Source: Thermoflexus hugenholtzii
Lineage (GTDB): Bacteria; Chloroflexota; Anaerolineae; Thermoflexales; Thermoflexaceae
DNA length: 64,000 bases
Direction: 5' to 3'
NCBI RefSeq assembly: GCF_018771565.1
Contig: NZ_CP076326.1
Coordinates: 2,604,001 to 2,668,000 of the forward strand
The position numbers were made by a program, and so were the translations under genes. Below are positions 15,723 through 25,513 of this stretch, one piece after another; the stretch's first letter is position 1; each line of letters begins with the position of its first letter. The notes beneath the pieces are model-generated. The model was given only the letters and a program-made list of their open reading frames with translations. It did not search any database and was not told the origin of the DNA.

Positions 15723-16109
15723 CTACGCGCCGCACTCCTCCGGATGCTCCTCGCAATACGGGCGCACGCCGGGCAATCGCCCTCGATGCCGGGCGATTTG
15801 CTCGTATAGGCCGTCCGCAAGCCACCGGATCGGAGGGAAAGCATAGAGCCGAAGGAGCCCCGGCCAGCCGAGGGCACCGCCCAGGGCGGCCAGGACCGCC
15901 GCCGCGCCCCGATGGCGCCGCCCATCGGGGGTGATCGCCCAGGCCGCCTCCTCGCACTGCGCCCGGGTCAAGCCGTAGCGCTCCGGCGCGCCCGGCCGCT
16001 GGCAGGGCACCAGCCGGACCCGCCCCCGTCGGTCCCAGCGCCGGATCCAGCGGGCTGCGCGGGTGCAGAAGCCACACCGTCCATCGAAGATCAGCACGAT
16101 CTCCCCCAT
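15723..16109 (-). CDS. DCC-family thiol-disulfide oxidoreductase-like protein (DUF393)
   Basis: 128 residues with the DUF393 signature: a thioredoxin-like first strand IVLIFDGRCGFCTRAARWI with the C-x2-C pair in D-G-x-C-x-x-C, a mid segment of V-P-C-Q-R-P type, and a proline-rich LYAFPPIRWLADGLYEQIA near the C-terminus. DCC proteins are predicted redox proteins with little experimental characterisation. The start at 16109 follows GGGGAGGTGGGAGCG. It is convergent with niaP and divergent from the amidase gene. Confidence 0.85.
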   Translation of the reverse strand: MGEIVLIFDGRCGFCTRAARWIRRWDRRGRVRLVPCQRPGAPERYGLTRAQCEEAAWAITPDGRRHRGAAAVLAALGGALGWPGLLRLYAFPPIRWLADGLYEQIARHRGRLPGVRPYCEEHPEECGA

Positions 16110-16224
16110 CGCTCCCACCTCCCCTTCCCTCCAAGCATACTGCCGTCGCGTCGGTTGCAGGCACGCCCCGGCTCGGCTACACTCACTGAGAAGCATCCAA
16201 TCGGGTCGCCCGGCGGGAGGTGGG

Positions 16225-19200
16225 ATGGACAGGGATGTCCAGCGGTCCAGAAGGGCTTCGGGCCTCCGGCGGGTCGGTGCGGCGCTTCTGTTGGGTGGGG
16301 GGTTCCTGAGCCTCCTGTTGCTGGGGCTGGCCTGGCGGGGGATGGCCGCCGTCGTCCGCCCGCAGTCCGAAGGCGCCTCCGTGTGCTTCTATATGGACCC
16401 ATGGGACAGCCGGGTTCGCTGCGTCTCCCGCGCGTTCCCGCAGGCGGCCGCCTCGATCACCGATCGCCTCTCCCTGCGCCTGCAGGCCCTGATCGCCGGC
16501 CCCACCCCGGAGGAGCGGGCCGCCGGCCTCTGGTCCCCGCTCCCGACCGGGGCGCGCCTGGCCAGCTTCCAGTGGTCCGGAACGATCCTCACCCTCTATC
16601 TGGAGCTGCCTGCCGCTTACCTGGAGCGAACCGCTCCGCAGGATCCTGTCCTCAGCCCGTGGACTGTGGACCAGGCCCTTTACCTGTTCCTGCGGCATCT
16701 GGAGCCCTTCGGGGTGCAGAACGTGCAGGTGATGGCCCGCAACCCGGCCGACGGGCGGTTCTATGCCCTCTCCGGGTTCCTCCGAGAGCCTCCGCCCCTG
16801 AACAAACCGACAGAGCTGGCGAAGGCGAGCGGGGAGACCCTGCAGCCGCTAAGCGTCTCCGGCCCGCCGGCCTACAGCCGCCCTCAGGCCTCCGGCTTCC
16901 TCAGCGGGAAGGCGATCTACCTCAGCGCCGGGCACGGCTGGTATTGGTATGCCCCCGGAGGCCGATGGCTGACCCAACGGGGCAACACCAACGGGCTGGT
17001 GGAGGACCTCAACAACGCGGAGGTCGTCAACCAGTTCCTGATCCAGTATCTCTACAACGCCGGCGCGGACGTCTGGCCGGTGCGCGAACGGGACATGAAC
17101 ACATGGGAGGGGATCGCCGACAACGACAACCCCGCCACGTATCAGGAACAGGGCCCGTGGTCTCCGGGCACCCTTCCCGGCTACAACGGCGGCACCTATC
17201 GCACCGCTCTCACCGCGCTGGGGACGGCCACGGCGATGGCCGTGTGGACCCTCATCCCACCCCGGGATGGCCTTTACGCGGTTTACGCGTGGTATGCCAG
17301 CGGCTCCAATCGGAGCACGGACGCCCAGTTCCTGATCGAGCACGCGGGCGGGCGCAGCGAGGTCCGCATCAACCAGCAGGGCCACGGCTACACCTGGCGC
17401 TACCTGGGCACCTTCCCCTTCCGGGGCGGGCAACCCGCCCGGGTCATCCTCACCAACCGCACCGACCGGCCGGAGAACCTGAACCGGGTGGTGATCGCCG
17501 ACGCGGTCCGGATCGGTGGGGGAATGGGCACCGTCCTGGGGGATGGACCGCCGCCCAGCCCCGGGCCCAGCGGGCGGCCCCGGTGGGAGGAGGCGGCCCG
17601 CTACTGGGCCAAGTATCAGGGTGCCCCCCCTTCGGTTTATGACCCCTTCCAGTGCAGCACCTTCAGCGCCTGCGGCGACGCCATCGACGACGTCACCGCC
17701 CGACCTCGCTACGCCGAGTGGGAGCGGGAGCCCTTCGACGACCCGGTTTACTTCTCCTTCCACACCAACGCCTACAACGGGACGCTGCGCGGGACGGAGT
17801 CCTACGTTTACGACAACAGCGACCCGAACTACCGGCGCACGCCGGGCAGCCTGGAGCTGCAGAACGCCGTGCACACCCAGGTCATCCAGGACCTGCGGGC
17901 GGCGTGGGATCCGAACTGGATCGACCGGGGGAAGAAACAGGCCAACCTGGGGGAGCTGCGCCTGCTCTCCACCATGCCGGGCGTCCTGATGGAGGTGGCG
18001 TTCCACGACAACCCTCAGGACGCGGCGGCCCTGAAAGATCCTCGTTTCGCGCAGATCGTGGCCCGGGCGATCTACAAGGGGATCGTGCGCTACTACGCCC
18101 AGCGGGACGGCCGCACCCCGGTCTTCCTCCCCGAGCCTCCCCAGGCCCCGGTCGCCCGCCAGACCGGGCCGGGCCAGGTGACCCTCTCCTGGCAGCCCTC
18201 CCCCAGCGACGGCGGCGTCCTCCTGGGGCACCCGGCCACGGCCTACAAGGTCTACACCAGCACCGATGGGTTCGCGTGGAGCGACGGAGTGCTGGTGAAC
18301 GGCACCACGTGGACCCTCTCCGGCCTGCCGGAGGGGAGGACGGTGTTCTTCCGGGTGACGGGCGTGAACGCAGGCGGCGAGTCCTTCCCCACGCCGGCCG
18401 TCGGGGTCCGGGTAGGGCCGTGGGGTGCCCCGCGCCTGCTGATCGTGGACGGGTTCGACCGGCTGGACGCGGCCATGCGGCCCGTGGAGGATCTGGGCGG
18501 CAGCCTGGGCCTCGTGACCCGGATGCCCCTCGCCCGGATGAACGGCTTCGACGCCCTGGCGGGGATCGGCCGCGCCCTCTCGTTGCCTTTCGATGGCGCG
18601 ACCGATGAAGCCGTCGCCAGCGGCGCGCTCCCCCTGGAGGGATACGCCGCGGTGATCTGGGCCCTCGGAGAGGAGGGCTTCTCGGAGCCCACCCTGGACG
18701 ACGCGGCGCGGGCCCGGCTGCGGACCTATCTCAGCAACGGAGGCCGCCTGATCCTCAGCGGCTCGAACGTCGGCCAGGACCTGAGCCAGCGAGATCCGGG
18801 CTTCCTGCGGGACGTCCTGCGGGCCGGGTTCTCCGCCGACGACGCAGGGACCCGAACCGCGCGCCCGGTCTCGGGCGGGCTGCTGGACGGCATCGGCGAT
18901 CTCACGCTGGACGACGGGACGATGGGCAGCCACCGGGTGACCACGCCGGACGTGCTGACGCCGGGTCCCGAAGCCCAGATCCTGATGCAGTATCCGGACG
19001 GACGGGCGGCGGCCACCTTTTTCGGCGCGCCCTGCCCCCAGGTGGCCGTCTTCGGGTTCCCGCTGGAGAGCGCCTGGCCCATAAGCGCCCGAGCCGCGCT
19101 GCTGGACCGCCTCCTGAACGCGATGCTGGCCTGCGGGGCCCCGCCGGAGACGACCATCACCGCGCCGACCCCCAACGCGCTGCTGAACCGGATCCCCATC

Positions 19201-20253
19201 ATCGCCGGGACGGCCTCGCCGTCGGATGTCACGGCGGTTCAGGTCGCGCTCCAGCGGACGAGCGACCAGCAGTGGTGGAACGGTTCGGGCTGGGGGGCCG
19301 GGCCGGTCTGGCTGACCGCCACCGGCCGCCTCACCTGGTCCTGGTCCCCGCCTTCGGATCTGGCGGATGGAACGTATGGGGTGCTGGCCCGGGCGGTCCG
19401 GGGCACCATCGTGGATCCCACCCCCGCTGCGGTGACCTTCACCCTGGACCGCACGCCGCCGGGGACACCGGTCCTGATCACCCCCACGGTGACGATGACC
19501 TACACCCCGCCGGTCCGGATGGAGTGGACGCCTACGGGCGCCGAGACGCCGGCCGGATACGTGGTGCTGATCAACACCGCCCGCTTCACGGTAACTGCGC
19601 CGCCCTTCCTGGCCAACCTGGCTCCTGGGGAATATCAGTGGACGGTCGCCGCCTTCGACGCGGCAGGTAATCTCTCCGGGACCCCTCCGCCGGTGCGGTT
19701 CTATGTGGCGGGGGGGACGCCGCCTGCCGGTCAGGTCTTCCTGCCTCTGGTGATGCGCGGGGCGGAGACCGCTCCCCCGCCGCCACCCCCTCCGACCTGT
19801 GGGGAACGCCTGGTCAACGGAGGCTTCGAGACGGATCTAACAGGGACCTGGCAGATCCTCAACCCAACGGCGCCCATCGCCCGGGTCCAGAGCCCGGTTT
19901 ACGAGGGACAGTGGGCGGTCCGCCTGGGGGACCTGCAGGCGACCTCCCCCTCCTATGCCACCCTCTGGCAACGGGTGAGCCTGGATGGAAGCCGGGCCAC
20001 CTTGAGCCTGTGGCGTCTGCCTCAGATCCGGGAGAGTGGCGATCGCTTCTACATTGGCTTCCGGAACGCCCGAAATGAATGGATCCCGCTGCTGGTCGAC
20101 TCGGCGAACACCGGAGCGTGGGAGCCGGTGAGCCTGGACCTCACGCCCTATGCAGGCCAGATCCTCACCCTGACCATCGGCGTTTACAATAATGGGAGCC
20201 GTCCGGGCAGCGCGGCGGTGATCGACGCCGTGAGCCTGCAGGTCTGCCGGTAA
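16225..20253 (+). CDS. Large secreted N-acetylmuramoyl-L-alanine amidase with accessory domains
   Basis: 1342 residues from ATG 16225 (GGGAGGTGGG upstream). An N-terminal membrane segment (ALLLGGGFLSLLLLGLAW) is followed by a GerMN-like domain (about 55-180). A zinc amidase_3 domain starts near 230 with AIYLSAGHGW and the acidic E in NNAEVVN. A golvesin/beta-sandwich insert occupies about 304-432. The amidase then resumes with YFSFHTNAYNG (about 508) and ends with catalytic E in PGVLMEVAFHDN (about 584). An FnIII-like domain (636-730), a ThuA/GATase-like domain (732-968) and Ig-like modules follow. VFLPLVMRG lies at about 1171, then a Pro linker and a jelly-roll-like C-terminus (1192-1342). 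It probably trims peptidoglycan outside the cell. Confidence 0.85.
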   Translation: MDRDVQRSRRASGLRRVGAALLLGGGFLSLLLLGLAWRGMAAVVRPQSEGASVCFYMDPWDSRVRCVSRAFPQAAASITDRLSLRLQALIAGPTPEERAAGLWSPLPTGARLASFQWSGTILTLYLELPAAYLERTAPQDPVLSPWTVDQALYLFLRHLEPFGVQNVQVMARNPADGRFYALSGFLREPPPLNKPTELAKASGETLQPLSVSGPPAYSRPQASGFLSGKAIYLSAGHGWYWYAPGGRWLTQRGNTNGLVEDLNNAEVVNQFLIQYLYNAGADVWPVRERDMNTWEGIADNDNPATYQEQGPWSPGTLPGYNGGTYRTALTALGTATAMAVWTLIPPRDGLYAVYAWYASGSNRSTDAQFLIEHAGGRSEVRINQQGHGYTWRYLGTFPFRGGQPARVILTNRTDRPENLNRVVIADAVRIGGGMGTVLGDGPPPSPGPSGRPRWEEAARYWAKYQGAPPSVYDPFQCSTFSACGDAIDDVTARPRYAEWEREPFDDPVYFSFHTNAYNGTLRGTESYVYDNSDPNYRRTPGSLELQNAVHTQVIQDLRAAWDPNWIDRGKKQANLGELRLLSTMPGVLMEVAFHDNPQDAAALKDPRFAQIVARAIYKGIVRYYAQRDGRTPVFLPEPPQAPVARQTGPGQVTLSWQPSPSDGGVLLGHPATAYKVYTSTDGFAWSDGVLVNGTTWTLSGLPEGRTVFFRVTGVNAGGESFPTPAVGVRVGPWGAPRLLIVDGFDRLDAAMRPVEDLGGSLGLVTRMPLARMNGFDALAGIGRALSLPFDGATDEAVASGALPLEGYAAVIWALGEEGFSEPTLDDAARARLRTYLSNGGRLILSGSNVGQDLSQRDPGFLRDVLRAGFSADDAGTRTARPVSGGLLDGIGDLTLDDGTMGSHRVTTPDVLTPGPEAQILMQYPDGRAAATFFGAPCPQVAVFGFPLESAWPISARAALLDRLLNAMLACGAPPETTITAPTPNALLNRIPIIAGTASPSDVTAVQVALQRTSDQQWWNGSGWGAGPVWLTATGRLTWSWSPPSDLADGTYGVLARAVRGTIVDPTPAAVTFTLDRTPPGTPVLITPTVTMTYTPPVRMEWTPTGAETPAGYVVLINTARFTVTAPPFLANLAPGEYQWTVAAFDAAGNLSGTPPPVRFYVAGGTPPAGQVFLPLVMRGAETAPPPPPPPTCGERLVNGGFETDLTGTWQILNPTAPIARVQSPVYEGQWAVRLGDLQATSPSYATLWQRVSLDGSRATLSLWRLPQIRESGDRFYIGFRNARNEWIPLLVDSANTGAWEPVSLDLTPYAGQILTLTIGVYNNGSRPGSAAVIDAVSLQVCR

Positions 20254-20278
20254 TGCCCCGGAGGGGAGGCGGGAAGGG

Positions 20279-21304
20279 ATGCGTGCGCAGACGGCCTGGC
20301 TGGTGATCTTCCTCGGCGCCCTCGCCATCGCCCTAGTGATGACGCCGGTGGCCCGCGCGGTGGCCGTCCGCGTGGGGATGGTGGATCGTCCGGCCCCGCG
20401 CAAGCTGCACACGCGGCCCATCCCGCTGCTGGGCGGCCTCGCCCTTTACCTGGCCGTGCTGCTGGCCCTGTTGCTCTTCGAGGGCCGCTACAACCTTCCC
20501 CAGCTGGCCGGGATCCTGGCGGGGGCCACCGCCATCTCGTTCCTGGGGATCTGGGATGACCGCTGGGGGATGCGCCCGTTGATCAAGCTGGCCGGCCAGG
20601 TGCTCATCGCCGGCGCGGTGATGGCGACGGGCGTGACCGTCTCCCTCTTCCCCTGGCCGATCCTGAACCTCCTGGTGACGCTGCTCTGGCTGGTCGGGAT
20701 CACCAACGCCTTCAACCTCATCGACAACATGGACGGCCTGTCGGGGGGGATCGGTGCGGTGGCCGCGGCCTTCTTCCTGCTCCTGGCCGCCCTGAACGGC
20801 CAGTATCTGGTGGGTGCCCTGGCCGCCGCCGTCCTGGGGGCCTGCATCGGCTTCCTGCGCTACAACTTCAACCCGGCCTCGATTTTCATGGGGGATGCCG
20901 GGAGCCTGTTCCTGGGGTTCCTGATGGCGGTTCTGGGGATCAAGCTCCGCTTCCCCAACAACGTCGCCTTCGTCACCTGGATGGTCCCGGTGCTGGTCCT
21001 GGGGATCCCCATTTTCGACACCGCCCTGGTGGTGCTCTCGCGGCTCCGGCGGGGCCTCAACCCGCTGACCACGCCGGGGAAGGATCATCTCTCCCACCGG
21101 CTGGTGCGGGCGGGGCTGACCCATCGGGAGGCGGTGTTGACGCTGTATCTGGCTCAGGTGACCCTGGGGGTGCTGGCGATGTTCGTCGCCATGGCGGGGG
21201 CGCTGGAGAGCTACCTGATCGGGGGATTGGTGGCGGGCTTCGCCCTGTGGGCCCTCTGGCGCCTGGAGCAGCCCCCCTTCTTCGAGCCGCCCACCAGGCG
21301 GTGA
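20279..21304 (+). CDS. Undecaprenyl-phosphate sugar-1-phosphate transferase (MraY/WecA/TagO family)
   Basis: 341-residue polytopic membrane enzyme that moves a sugar-1-phosphate (commonly GlcNAc-1-P) from UDP-sugar to undecaprenyl phosphate and so starts a surface glycan. The signatures are DRPAPRKLHTRPIPLLGGLA at the N-terminus, the catalytic D-D pair region in GIWDDRWGMRPLIK, NAFNLIDNMDGLSGG, and the Mg-binding GDAGSLFLGFLMA, followed by a HLSHRLVRAGL loop. About ten helices are visible. It resembles WecA/TagO more than MraY. It lies 25 bases after the amidase gene, so the two may be coexpressed. Confidence 0.9.
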   Translation: MRAQTAWLVIFLGALAIALVMTPVARAVAVRVGMVDRPAPRKLHTRPIPLLGGLALYLAVLLALLLFEGRYNLPQLAGILAGATAISFLGIWDDRWGMRPLIKLAGQVLIAGAVMATGVTVSLFPWPILNLLVTLLWLVGITNAFNLIDNMDGLSGGIGAVAAAFFLLLAALNGQYLVGALAAAVLGACIGFLRYNFNPASIFMGDAGSLFLGFLMAVLGIKLRFPNNVAFVTWMVPVLVLGIPIFDTALVVLSRLRRGLNPLTTPGKDHLSHRLVRAGLTHREAVLTLYLAQVTLGVLAMFVAMAGALESYLIGGLVAGFALWALWRLEQPPFFEPPTRR

Positions 21305-21313
21305 GGGCTGCGG

Positions 21314-21736
21314 ATGCGACGCGGGCTTCCGATCCTGCTCGTCGGGCTCTTCCTCCTCAGCTTAGGGATCGGGCTGGCCCGGGTGCGCCCGGCCGCTCGA
21401 TCCATTCCCCCTACCCAGCCCGCCCGGCTGATCCTGATCACCCGGACGCCGCAGCCCGGCGGGACGCCGGCTCCTTCCCTCCTCCTCACCCCCACACCGG
21501 AGGGGCGGTGGATGCGCGTGGCGGGGACGGGGGGGCTCGGGCTGCGGCTCCGGGAGGGCCCGGGGCTGAACCATCCGACCGTCGCGGTGCTCCCGGAGGG
21601 CACCCGGTTATGGGTCTTCCCGGAGCCCCAGGAAGCGGACGGCCTCCGCTGGTATCGGGCGCGAACGGAGGAGGGAGGTATGGAAGGATGGGTGGCGGAG
21701 CCCTATCTGGCCCCGGAGCCCCTCTCTTCGCCGTAG
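21314..21736 (+). CDS. Secreted/anchored SH3b-domain protein
   Basis: 140 residues. An N-terminal signal or membrane segment (GLPILLVGLFLLSLGIGLA) is followed by a Pro/Thr-rich linker and then a bacterial SH3 domain from residue 65 with LGLRLREGPGLNHPTVAVL, GTRLWVF and GWVAEPYL, the usual strands of SH3_3. Such domains often bind cell wall. It lies ten bases after the glycan transferase gene and could be cell-wall associated. There is no catalytic domain. Confidence 0.78.
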   Translation: MRRGLPILLVGLFLLSLGIGLARVRPAARSIPPTQPARLILITRTPQPGGTPAPSLLLTPTPEGRWMRVAGTGGLGLRLREGPGLNHPTVAVLPEGTRLWVFPEPQEADGLRWYRARTEEGGMEGWVAEPYLAPEPLSSP

Positions 21737-21775
21737 AAAAGCGGGTTCCGGGCGCAGGCTCCTTGAGCAGGTCCT

Positions 21776-22237
21776 TTACAGGCCGACCGCCTTCCGGATG
21801 AGCGCTATGATGCGGGCCTCCTCCGCCTCGGACATCCCCCTCAACGCAAACGCGACGGGCCACATCGCTCCCTCATCCAGGCGCGCCGCATCGGTGAAAC
21901 CCAGGGTCGCATACCGTGTTTGGAATTTGGAGGCGCCCTGGAAGAAGCAGATCACCTTGCCGCCGCGAGCATAGGCCGGCATGCCATACCAGAGCCGCGG
22001 GGAGAGATCGGGCGCATGAGCCCGGATGATGGGATGAAGCCGCGTCGCCATCGTGCGATCCGGCTCAGGCATCTCCGCGATCTTCGCTAAGACGGCACCT
22101 TCTCCCTCTGCTTTGTCAGGCACCTTCCGTTCCCGAGCGCGCTCCTTCATCGCGGCCCGTTCCTCGGCGGTAAACCCCCCGGCGGTCTTCCGGCTGGTCT
22201 CCCGTGAGCCCTTCGTTTTCTTCTTCTTCCCCGGCAT
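21776..22237 (-). CDS. DUF1801 (YdhG-like) protein
   Basis: 153 residues with a Lys-rich N-terminus ([20 protein letters not shown]) followed by a DUF1801 core: [18 protein letters not shown] helix, then [20 protein letters not shown] and [19 protein letters not shown]. The W-Y-G-M-P-A-Y motif is the family hallmark, seen in frataxin-like Fra/YdhG proteins. Molecular function is not established. The ATG at 22237 is preferred because GGGAGGAG precedes it; an upstream GTG at 22258 would overlap the hpf stop. It follows hpf on the same strand. Confidence 0.78.
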   Translation of the reverse strand: MPGKKKKTKGSRETSRKTAGGFTAEERAAMKERARERKVPDKAEGEGAVLAKIAEMPEPDRTMATRLHPIIRAHAPDLSPRLWYGMPAYARGGKVICFFQGASKFQTRYATLGFTDAARLDEGAMWPVAFALRGMSEAEEARIIALIRKAVGL

Positions 22238-22254
22238 CGGGGGTCTCCTCCCGC

Positions 22255-22797
22255 TCACGCCAGCTCCGGCTGGATCAGGCCGTAATGGCCGTCCCGCCGG
22301 CGGTAGACCACGTTGATGCTGGCGGTCTCCGGGTTGTAGAAGATGAAGAAGTCGTGGCCGAGCAGCTCCATCTGCTCGATGGCTTCCTCCGGCGTCATCG
22401 CCGTGACCTCGAACCGCTTGATCTTCACGATCCGGCCGCCCTCTTCGGTTTCCCCGATCGCGGTTGGGGCGGTCTCCTCCGCGCCGGCCCGCGCGCGCCC
22501 CTCCCGCCGCCCCTTAAACCGCTCGATGCGCCGCTCCATCTTGTCCACCACCAGGTCGATGGCCGCCAGGAGATCCGCGTGGCGCTCCTCGGCCCGGAGG
22601 AGGAGGCCCGGCGTCATCCGCAGGGTGAGCTGCGCGATTTGACGTTGATCCCGGCTACGGGTGTTCTCCTGGGCCAGCTCCAGCTCGGCCTGCGAGATCG
22701 TGGGCAGGAAGCGCTCCAGCCGTGCGATCCGCTTGCGCGCGTAGGCCTCGATGGCCTCCGTGATCTCAATGTTCCGTCCCCGCACGATCAGCTCCAT
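22255..22797 (-). CDS. hpf: Ribosome hibernation-promoting factor, long form
   Basis: 180-residue long HPF, which dimerises ribosomes into inactive 100S particles in stationary phase. The N-terminal S30AE domain starts [20 protein letters not shown] and includes [21 protein letters not shown] variable linker (residues about 95-120) follows, then the dimerisation domain with [20 protein letters not shown] and [20 protein letters not shown]. The ATG follows AGGAGGAGCCT-type sequence. It overlaps the end of comF by 32 bases, so it is probably part of the same transcript. Confidence 0.93.
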   Translation of the reverse strand: MELIVRGRNIEITEAIEAYARKRIARLERFLPTISQAELELAQENTRSRDQRQIAQLTLRMTPGLLLRAEERHADLLAAIDLVVDKMERRIERFKGRREGRARAGAEETAPTAIGETEEGGRIVKIKRFEVTAMTPEEAIEQMELLGHDFFIFYNPETASINVVYRRRDGHYGLIQPELA

Positions 22798-23554
22798 AGG
22801 CTCCTCCTAAGGGGATCGAAAGGGATCTTTGTCGGATCACCCGCGCGAGGGTGAACCCCCATACCGCGACCGCGCCGGCCTGATAGAGGGCCGCTGCGCA
22901 GGCCTCCAGGGTGGCCCCGCTGGTGCACACATCGTCGATCACCGCCACCCGCCTGCCCGCGATCCAGCGGGGATCGGCCTGGAAAGCCCCCTGCACGTTC
23001 GCCCGTCGCGCGAGGTGGTCCAGCCCCACCTGGGAGGGCGTGGCCCGCACGCGCCGCAGCGCCTCCGGGCGCACGGGGAGGCTCAGGTGTTCGGCCAGGG
23101 CCTCCGCGAGCAGGGCGGCCTGATTATACCCCCGCTGGCGCTCCCGCCCCCGGTGGGCAGGGACCGGGATCAGCAGGTCGGCCTCCAGGGCGAAGCGGGC
23201 CCAGCCGTCGGCCATCAGCGGGGCCAGGGCCCGGGCCACCGCATAGCGTCCATGGAATTTTAGCCGGTGCACCGCCCGGCGGAGGGGTCCCTGATAGAGA
23301 CAGGCCGAGCGGATCCCCGCCAGCCGGAGCGGATCGGTCCGGCACGCGGGGCAGCGATCCCCCTCCGGCCACGGGATCCCGCAGCCCGGGCAGACCGGCG
23401 GCATAATCGGGATGACCGCCGCCGTGCAGGCGGCGCACCAGAGGGCTCCCGGCCTCCCACAACCGGCACAGCGCGGAGGGAAGAGGAGATCCAGCGCCTC
23501 CTCCAGGATGCGGAAGGGCAGGGTCAGGCGGACCGGGAAGGAGATCCGACGCAC
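22766..23554 (-). CDS. comF: ComF-family phosphoribosyltransferase-like protein
   Basis: 262 residues. The N-terminal zinc-ribbon-type cysteines are C-x2-C in RCAGCG, W-C-A-A-C, then VCPGCG and CPAC. The PRTase domain follows with LKFHGRYAVARALAPLMA, then LIPVPAHRGRERQRGYNQAA, and the PRPP loop VAVIDDVCTSGATLEA. ComF proteins take part in uptake of transforming DNA and in related double-stranded DNA handling. Its last 32 bases overlap hpf. The tad operon lies directly upstream (40-base gap), so pilus and competence functions may be coordinated. Confidence 0.9.
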   Translation of the reverse strand: MRRISFPVRLTLPFRILEEALDLLFPPRCAGCGRPGALWCAACTAAVIPIMPPVCPGCGIPWPEGDRCPACRTDPLRLAGIRSACLYQGPLRRAVHRLKFHGRYAVARALAPLMADGWARFALEADLLIPVPAHRGRERQRGYNQAALLAEALAEHLSLPVRPEALRRVRATPSQVGLDHLARRANVQGAFQADPRWIAGRRVAVIDDVCTSGATLEACAAALYQAGAVAVWGFTLARVIRQRSLSIPLGGAYGADRAGTEH

Positions 23555-23594
23555 ATCCTACCCCAAAGCGAGAGATCAACCCGGAGGTTTTTCG

Positions 23595-24530
23595 TTAAGG
23601 GAGGAACCCGCCGCCGAACTGCTTGAGCACGATGAGCAGGGCCGGCCCGAGCAGGACCACGAACATGGCGGGGAAGATCAGGAAGACCAGCGGGAACAGC
23701 ATCTTGATCGGGGCTTGGCGGGCCAGCTCCTCCGCCCGCTGCCGGCGGCGCAGGCGCATCTGATCCGCCTGGATGTGAAGCACCTTGGCGATGCTCACCC
23801 CCAGCTGCTCCGCCTGGATGATGGCGGCCACGAAAGTGGTCATCTCCGGCAGATCCACCCGCGCCGCCATATCCCGCAGGGCATCCTTGCGGGAGCGCCC
23901 CAGGGCGATCTCATGGAGGACACGGGCGAAGGCGCGCCCCAGCTCGTTGTTCCAGCGCTCCGCCACCTTCTGCATCGCCGCGTCGAAGCCCAACCCGGCC
24001 TCCACACAGATCACCAGGAGATCCAGGGCGTCTGGCAACGTCTTGAGGATCTCCCGCTTGCGCCGGGCGATCTGCTGGTTGAGCCAGAGCATGGGAAAGT
24101 AAAAACCCAGCCCGCCCACGGCCAGGCTGAGAACCCACCGCTGGAGCGGCGGGGCCCGCAGCAGCAGCACCTGGAGGAGGCCGAAGAGGAACAGCCCGAC
24201 CAGCAGACGCATCACGAAGAACTCCGCCGCCCCCAGGCGGGTGGGATTGCCAGCCAGCTCCAGGCGGCGACGGGTGTCCTCAATGATCGATTGCGGGGTG
24301 AACCGGGTGATGAAGGCCGCGATCTGGCGGAGAAGGGGGACGATGACCCGCTGGGTGAAAGGAATGGAAAGCTCGATGTCCTCCAGGGTCACCGGCACGT
24401 CCCGGGCGGCGAACTCCGCCAGCCGGGCCTGAAGCACCTCCTCCTCCCGCGGAGCCCCCAGGCCGATCACCAGGGCCAGCGCGATCACCCCCACGGCCAG
24501 GATGACCAGAACCACGATCAGGCTCAACAT
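23595..24530 (-). CDS. tadC: Type II secretion F-domain protein, TadC
   Basis: 311 residues. The two F-domain transmembrane pairs (LLVGLFLFGLLQVLLL, VLSLAVGGLGFYFPMLWLN, then IKMLFPLVFLIFPAMFVVLL) frame a cytoplasmic helical region with DALDLLVICVEAGLGFDAAM, EIALGRSRKDALRDMA and QAEQLGVSIAKVLHIQADQM. These are the TadC signatures of the inner-membrane platform that works with TadB and the ATPase TadA in Flp pilus assembly. The start at 24530 lies five bases past the tadB stop with AAGAGG as ribosome site. Confidence 0.88.
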   Translation of the reverse strand: MLSLIVVLVILAVGVIALALVIGLGAPREEEVLQARLAEFAARDVPVTLEDIELSIPFTQRVIVPLLRQIAAFITRFTPQSIIEDTRRRLELAGNPTRLGAAEFFVMRLLVGLFLFGLLQVLLLRAPPLQRWVLSLAVGGLGFYFPMLWLNQQIARRKREILKTLPDALDLLVICVEAGLGFDAAMQKVAERWNNELGRAFARVLHEIALGRSRKDALRDMAARVDLPEMTTFVAAIIQAEQLGVSIAKVLHIQADQMRLRRRQRAEELARQAPIKMLFPLVFLIFPAMFVVLLGPALLIVLKQFGGGFLP

Positions 24531-24534
24531 CCTC

Positions 24535-25503
24535 TTACACCTCGATCCGGACAATCCGGCGGATCACGAAGTAACCGATGAGCATCATGACCAGGGTGCA
24601 GGAGATCATAAAATAGCCCAGGATCCCGCTGTTGAAGAAATTCAACATGTAGTTGCGGTTGATCCCGAACAGGATCAGGCCCAGGGCGATGGGGAGGAAC
24701 ATCAGGACATAGCCGCTGAGGGTTTGCTGGGCGGTCAGCGCCCGGATCTCCCCCTGGATCCGAACGCGCTCGCGGATGGTGAAGCTGATGGTGTCCAGGA
24801 TCTCAGCCAGGTTCCCGCCCACCTCGCGGTGGATCAGGATCGCCGTGACCAGCATCTCCAGGTCGTCGCTGCGGACCCGACGGAGCATGTTCTGGAGGGC
24901 CTGTTCCAGGGAGAGGCCCAGCTGCTGCTCCTTGACCACGCGATCGAACTCGACGGAGATCGGCGGGGGGAGCTCCCGGGCCACGGCCTCCATCGCCTGC
25001 AGGACGCTGTAGCCGGCCCGCAGGCCGTTCACCATCAGGTTGATGGCGTCCCCCAGCTGGGCGTTGAAGGCCTGCAGCCGCCGCCGCTGGCGCCAGGCCA
25101 CATACAAGCGGGGGGCGAAGAAGCCGGCCACTGCCCCCAGCAGCGTGAGCGGCAGGAAGCGGAAGATCAGCTGGGCCAGCAGGAGCCCGAGCCCCGCGGA
25201 GAGGATCTGCATGACCAGGAACTCCGCGGGGGTGATCTTGAGATCCGCCCGGGCCAGCTGGAGGCGCAGGTCCTCCGCGAAGCCCCGCCCGGCGATGGCC
25301 CGGTTCAGGCTTTCGGTGAGGGGAATGGCCCGGCGGGAGGGCGCCGGACGGGATGGCCCCTCGCCCCGGCGCACGGGCGGGGCAGCGGCGTAGCGTTCCA
25401 GCCGCTCGACCACCTCCTCCTCTTCCCCTCCGAAGATGTAGAGGAGCAGGAGGATCACGATCAGCGCGCCCCCGCCGATCAGCACATAAGTCTGCCAGGC
25501 CAT
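24535..25503 (-). CDS. tadB: Type II secretion F-domain protein, TadB
   Basis: 322 residues. One N-terminal membrane helix ([19 protein letters not shown]) is followed by helices [20 protein letters not shown] and the TadB core [39 protein letters not shown] and [20 protein letters not shown]. Two C-terminal helices close the protein. TadB pairs with TadC as the pilus platform. The start at 25503 was taken because it lies 10 bases after the tadA stop; in-frame upstream codons run into tadA. Confidence 0.88.
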   Translation of the reverse strand: MAWQTYVLIGGGALIVILLLLYIFGGEEEEVVERLERYAAAPPVRRGEGPSRPAPSRRAIPLTESLNRAIAGRGFAEDLRLQLARADLKITPAEFLVMQILSAGLGLLLAQLIFRFLPLTLLGAVAGFFAPRLYVAWRQRRRLQAFNAQLGDAINLMVNGLRAGYSVLQAMEAVARELPPPISVEFDRVVKEQQLGLSLEQALQNMLRRVRSDDLEMLVTAILIHREVGGNLAEILDTISFTIRERVRIQGEIRALTAQQTLSGYVLMFLPIALGLILFGINRNYMLNFFNSGILGYFMISCTLVMMLIGYFVIRRIVRIEV

Positions 25504-25513
25504 CCCCTTCCCC

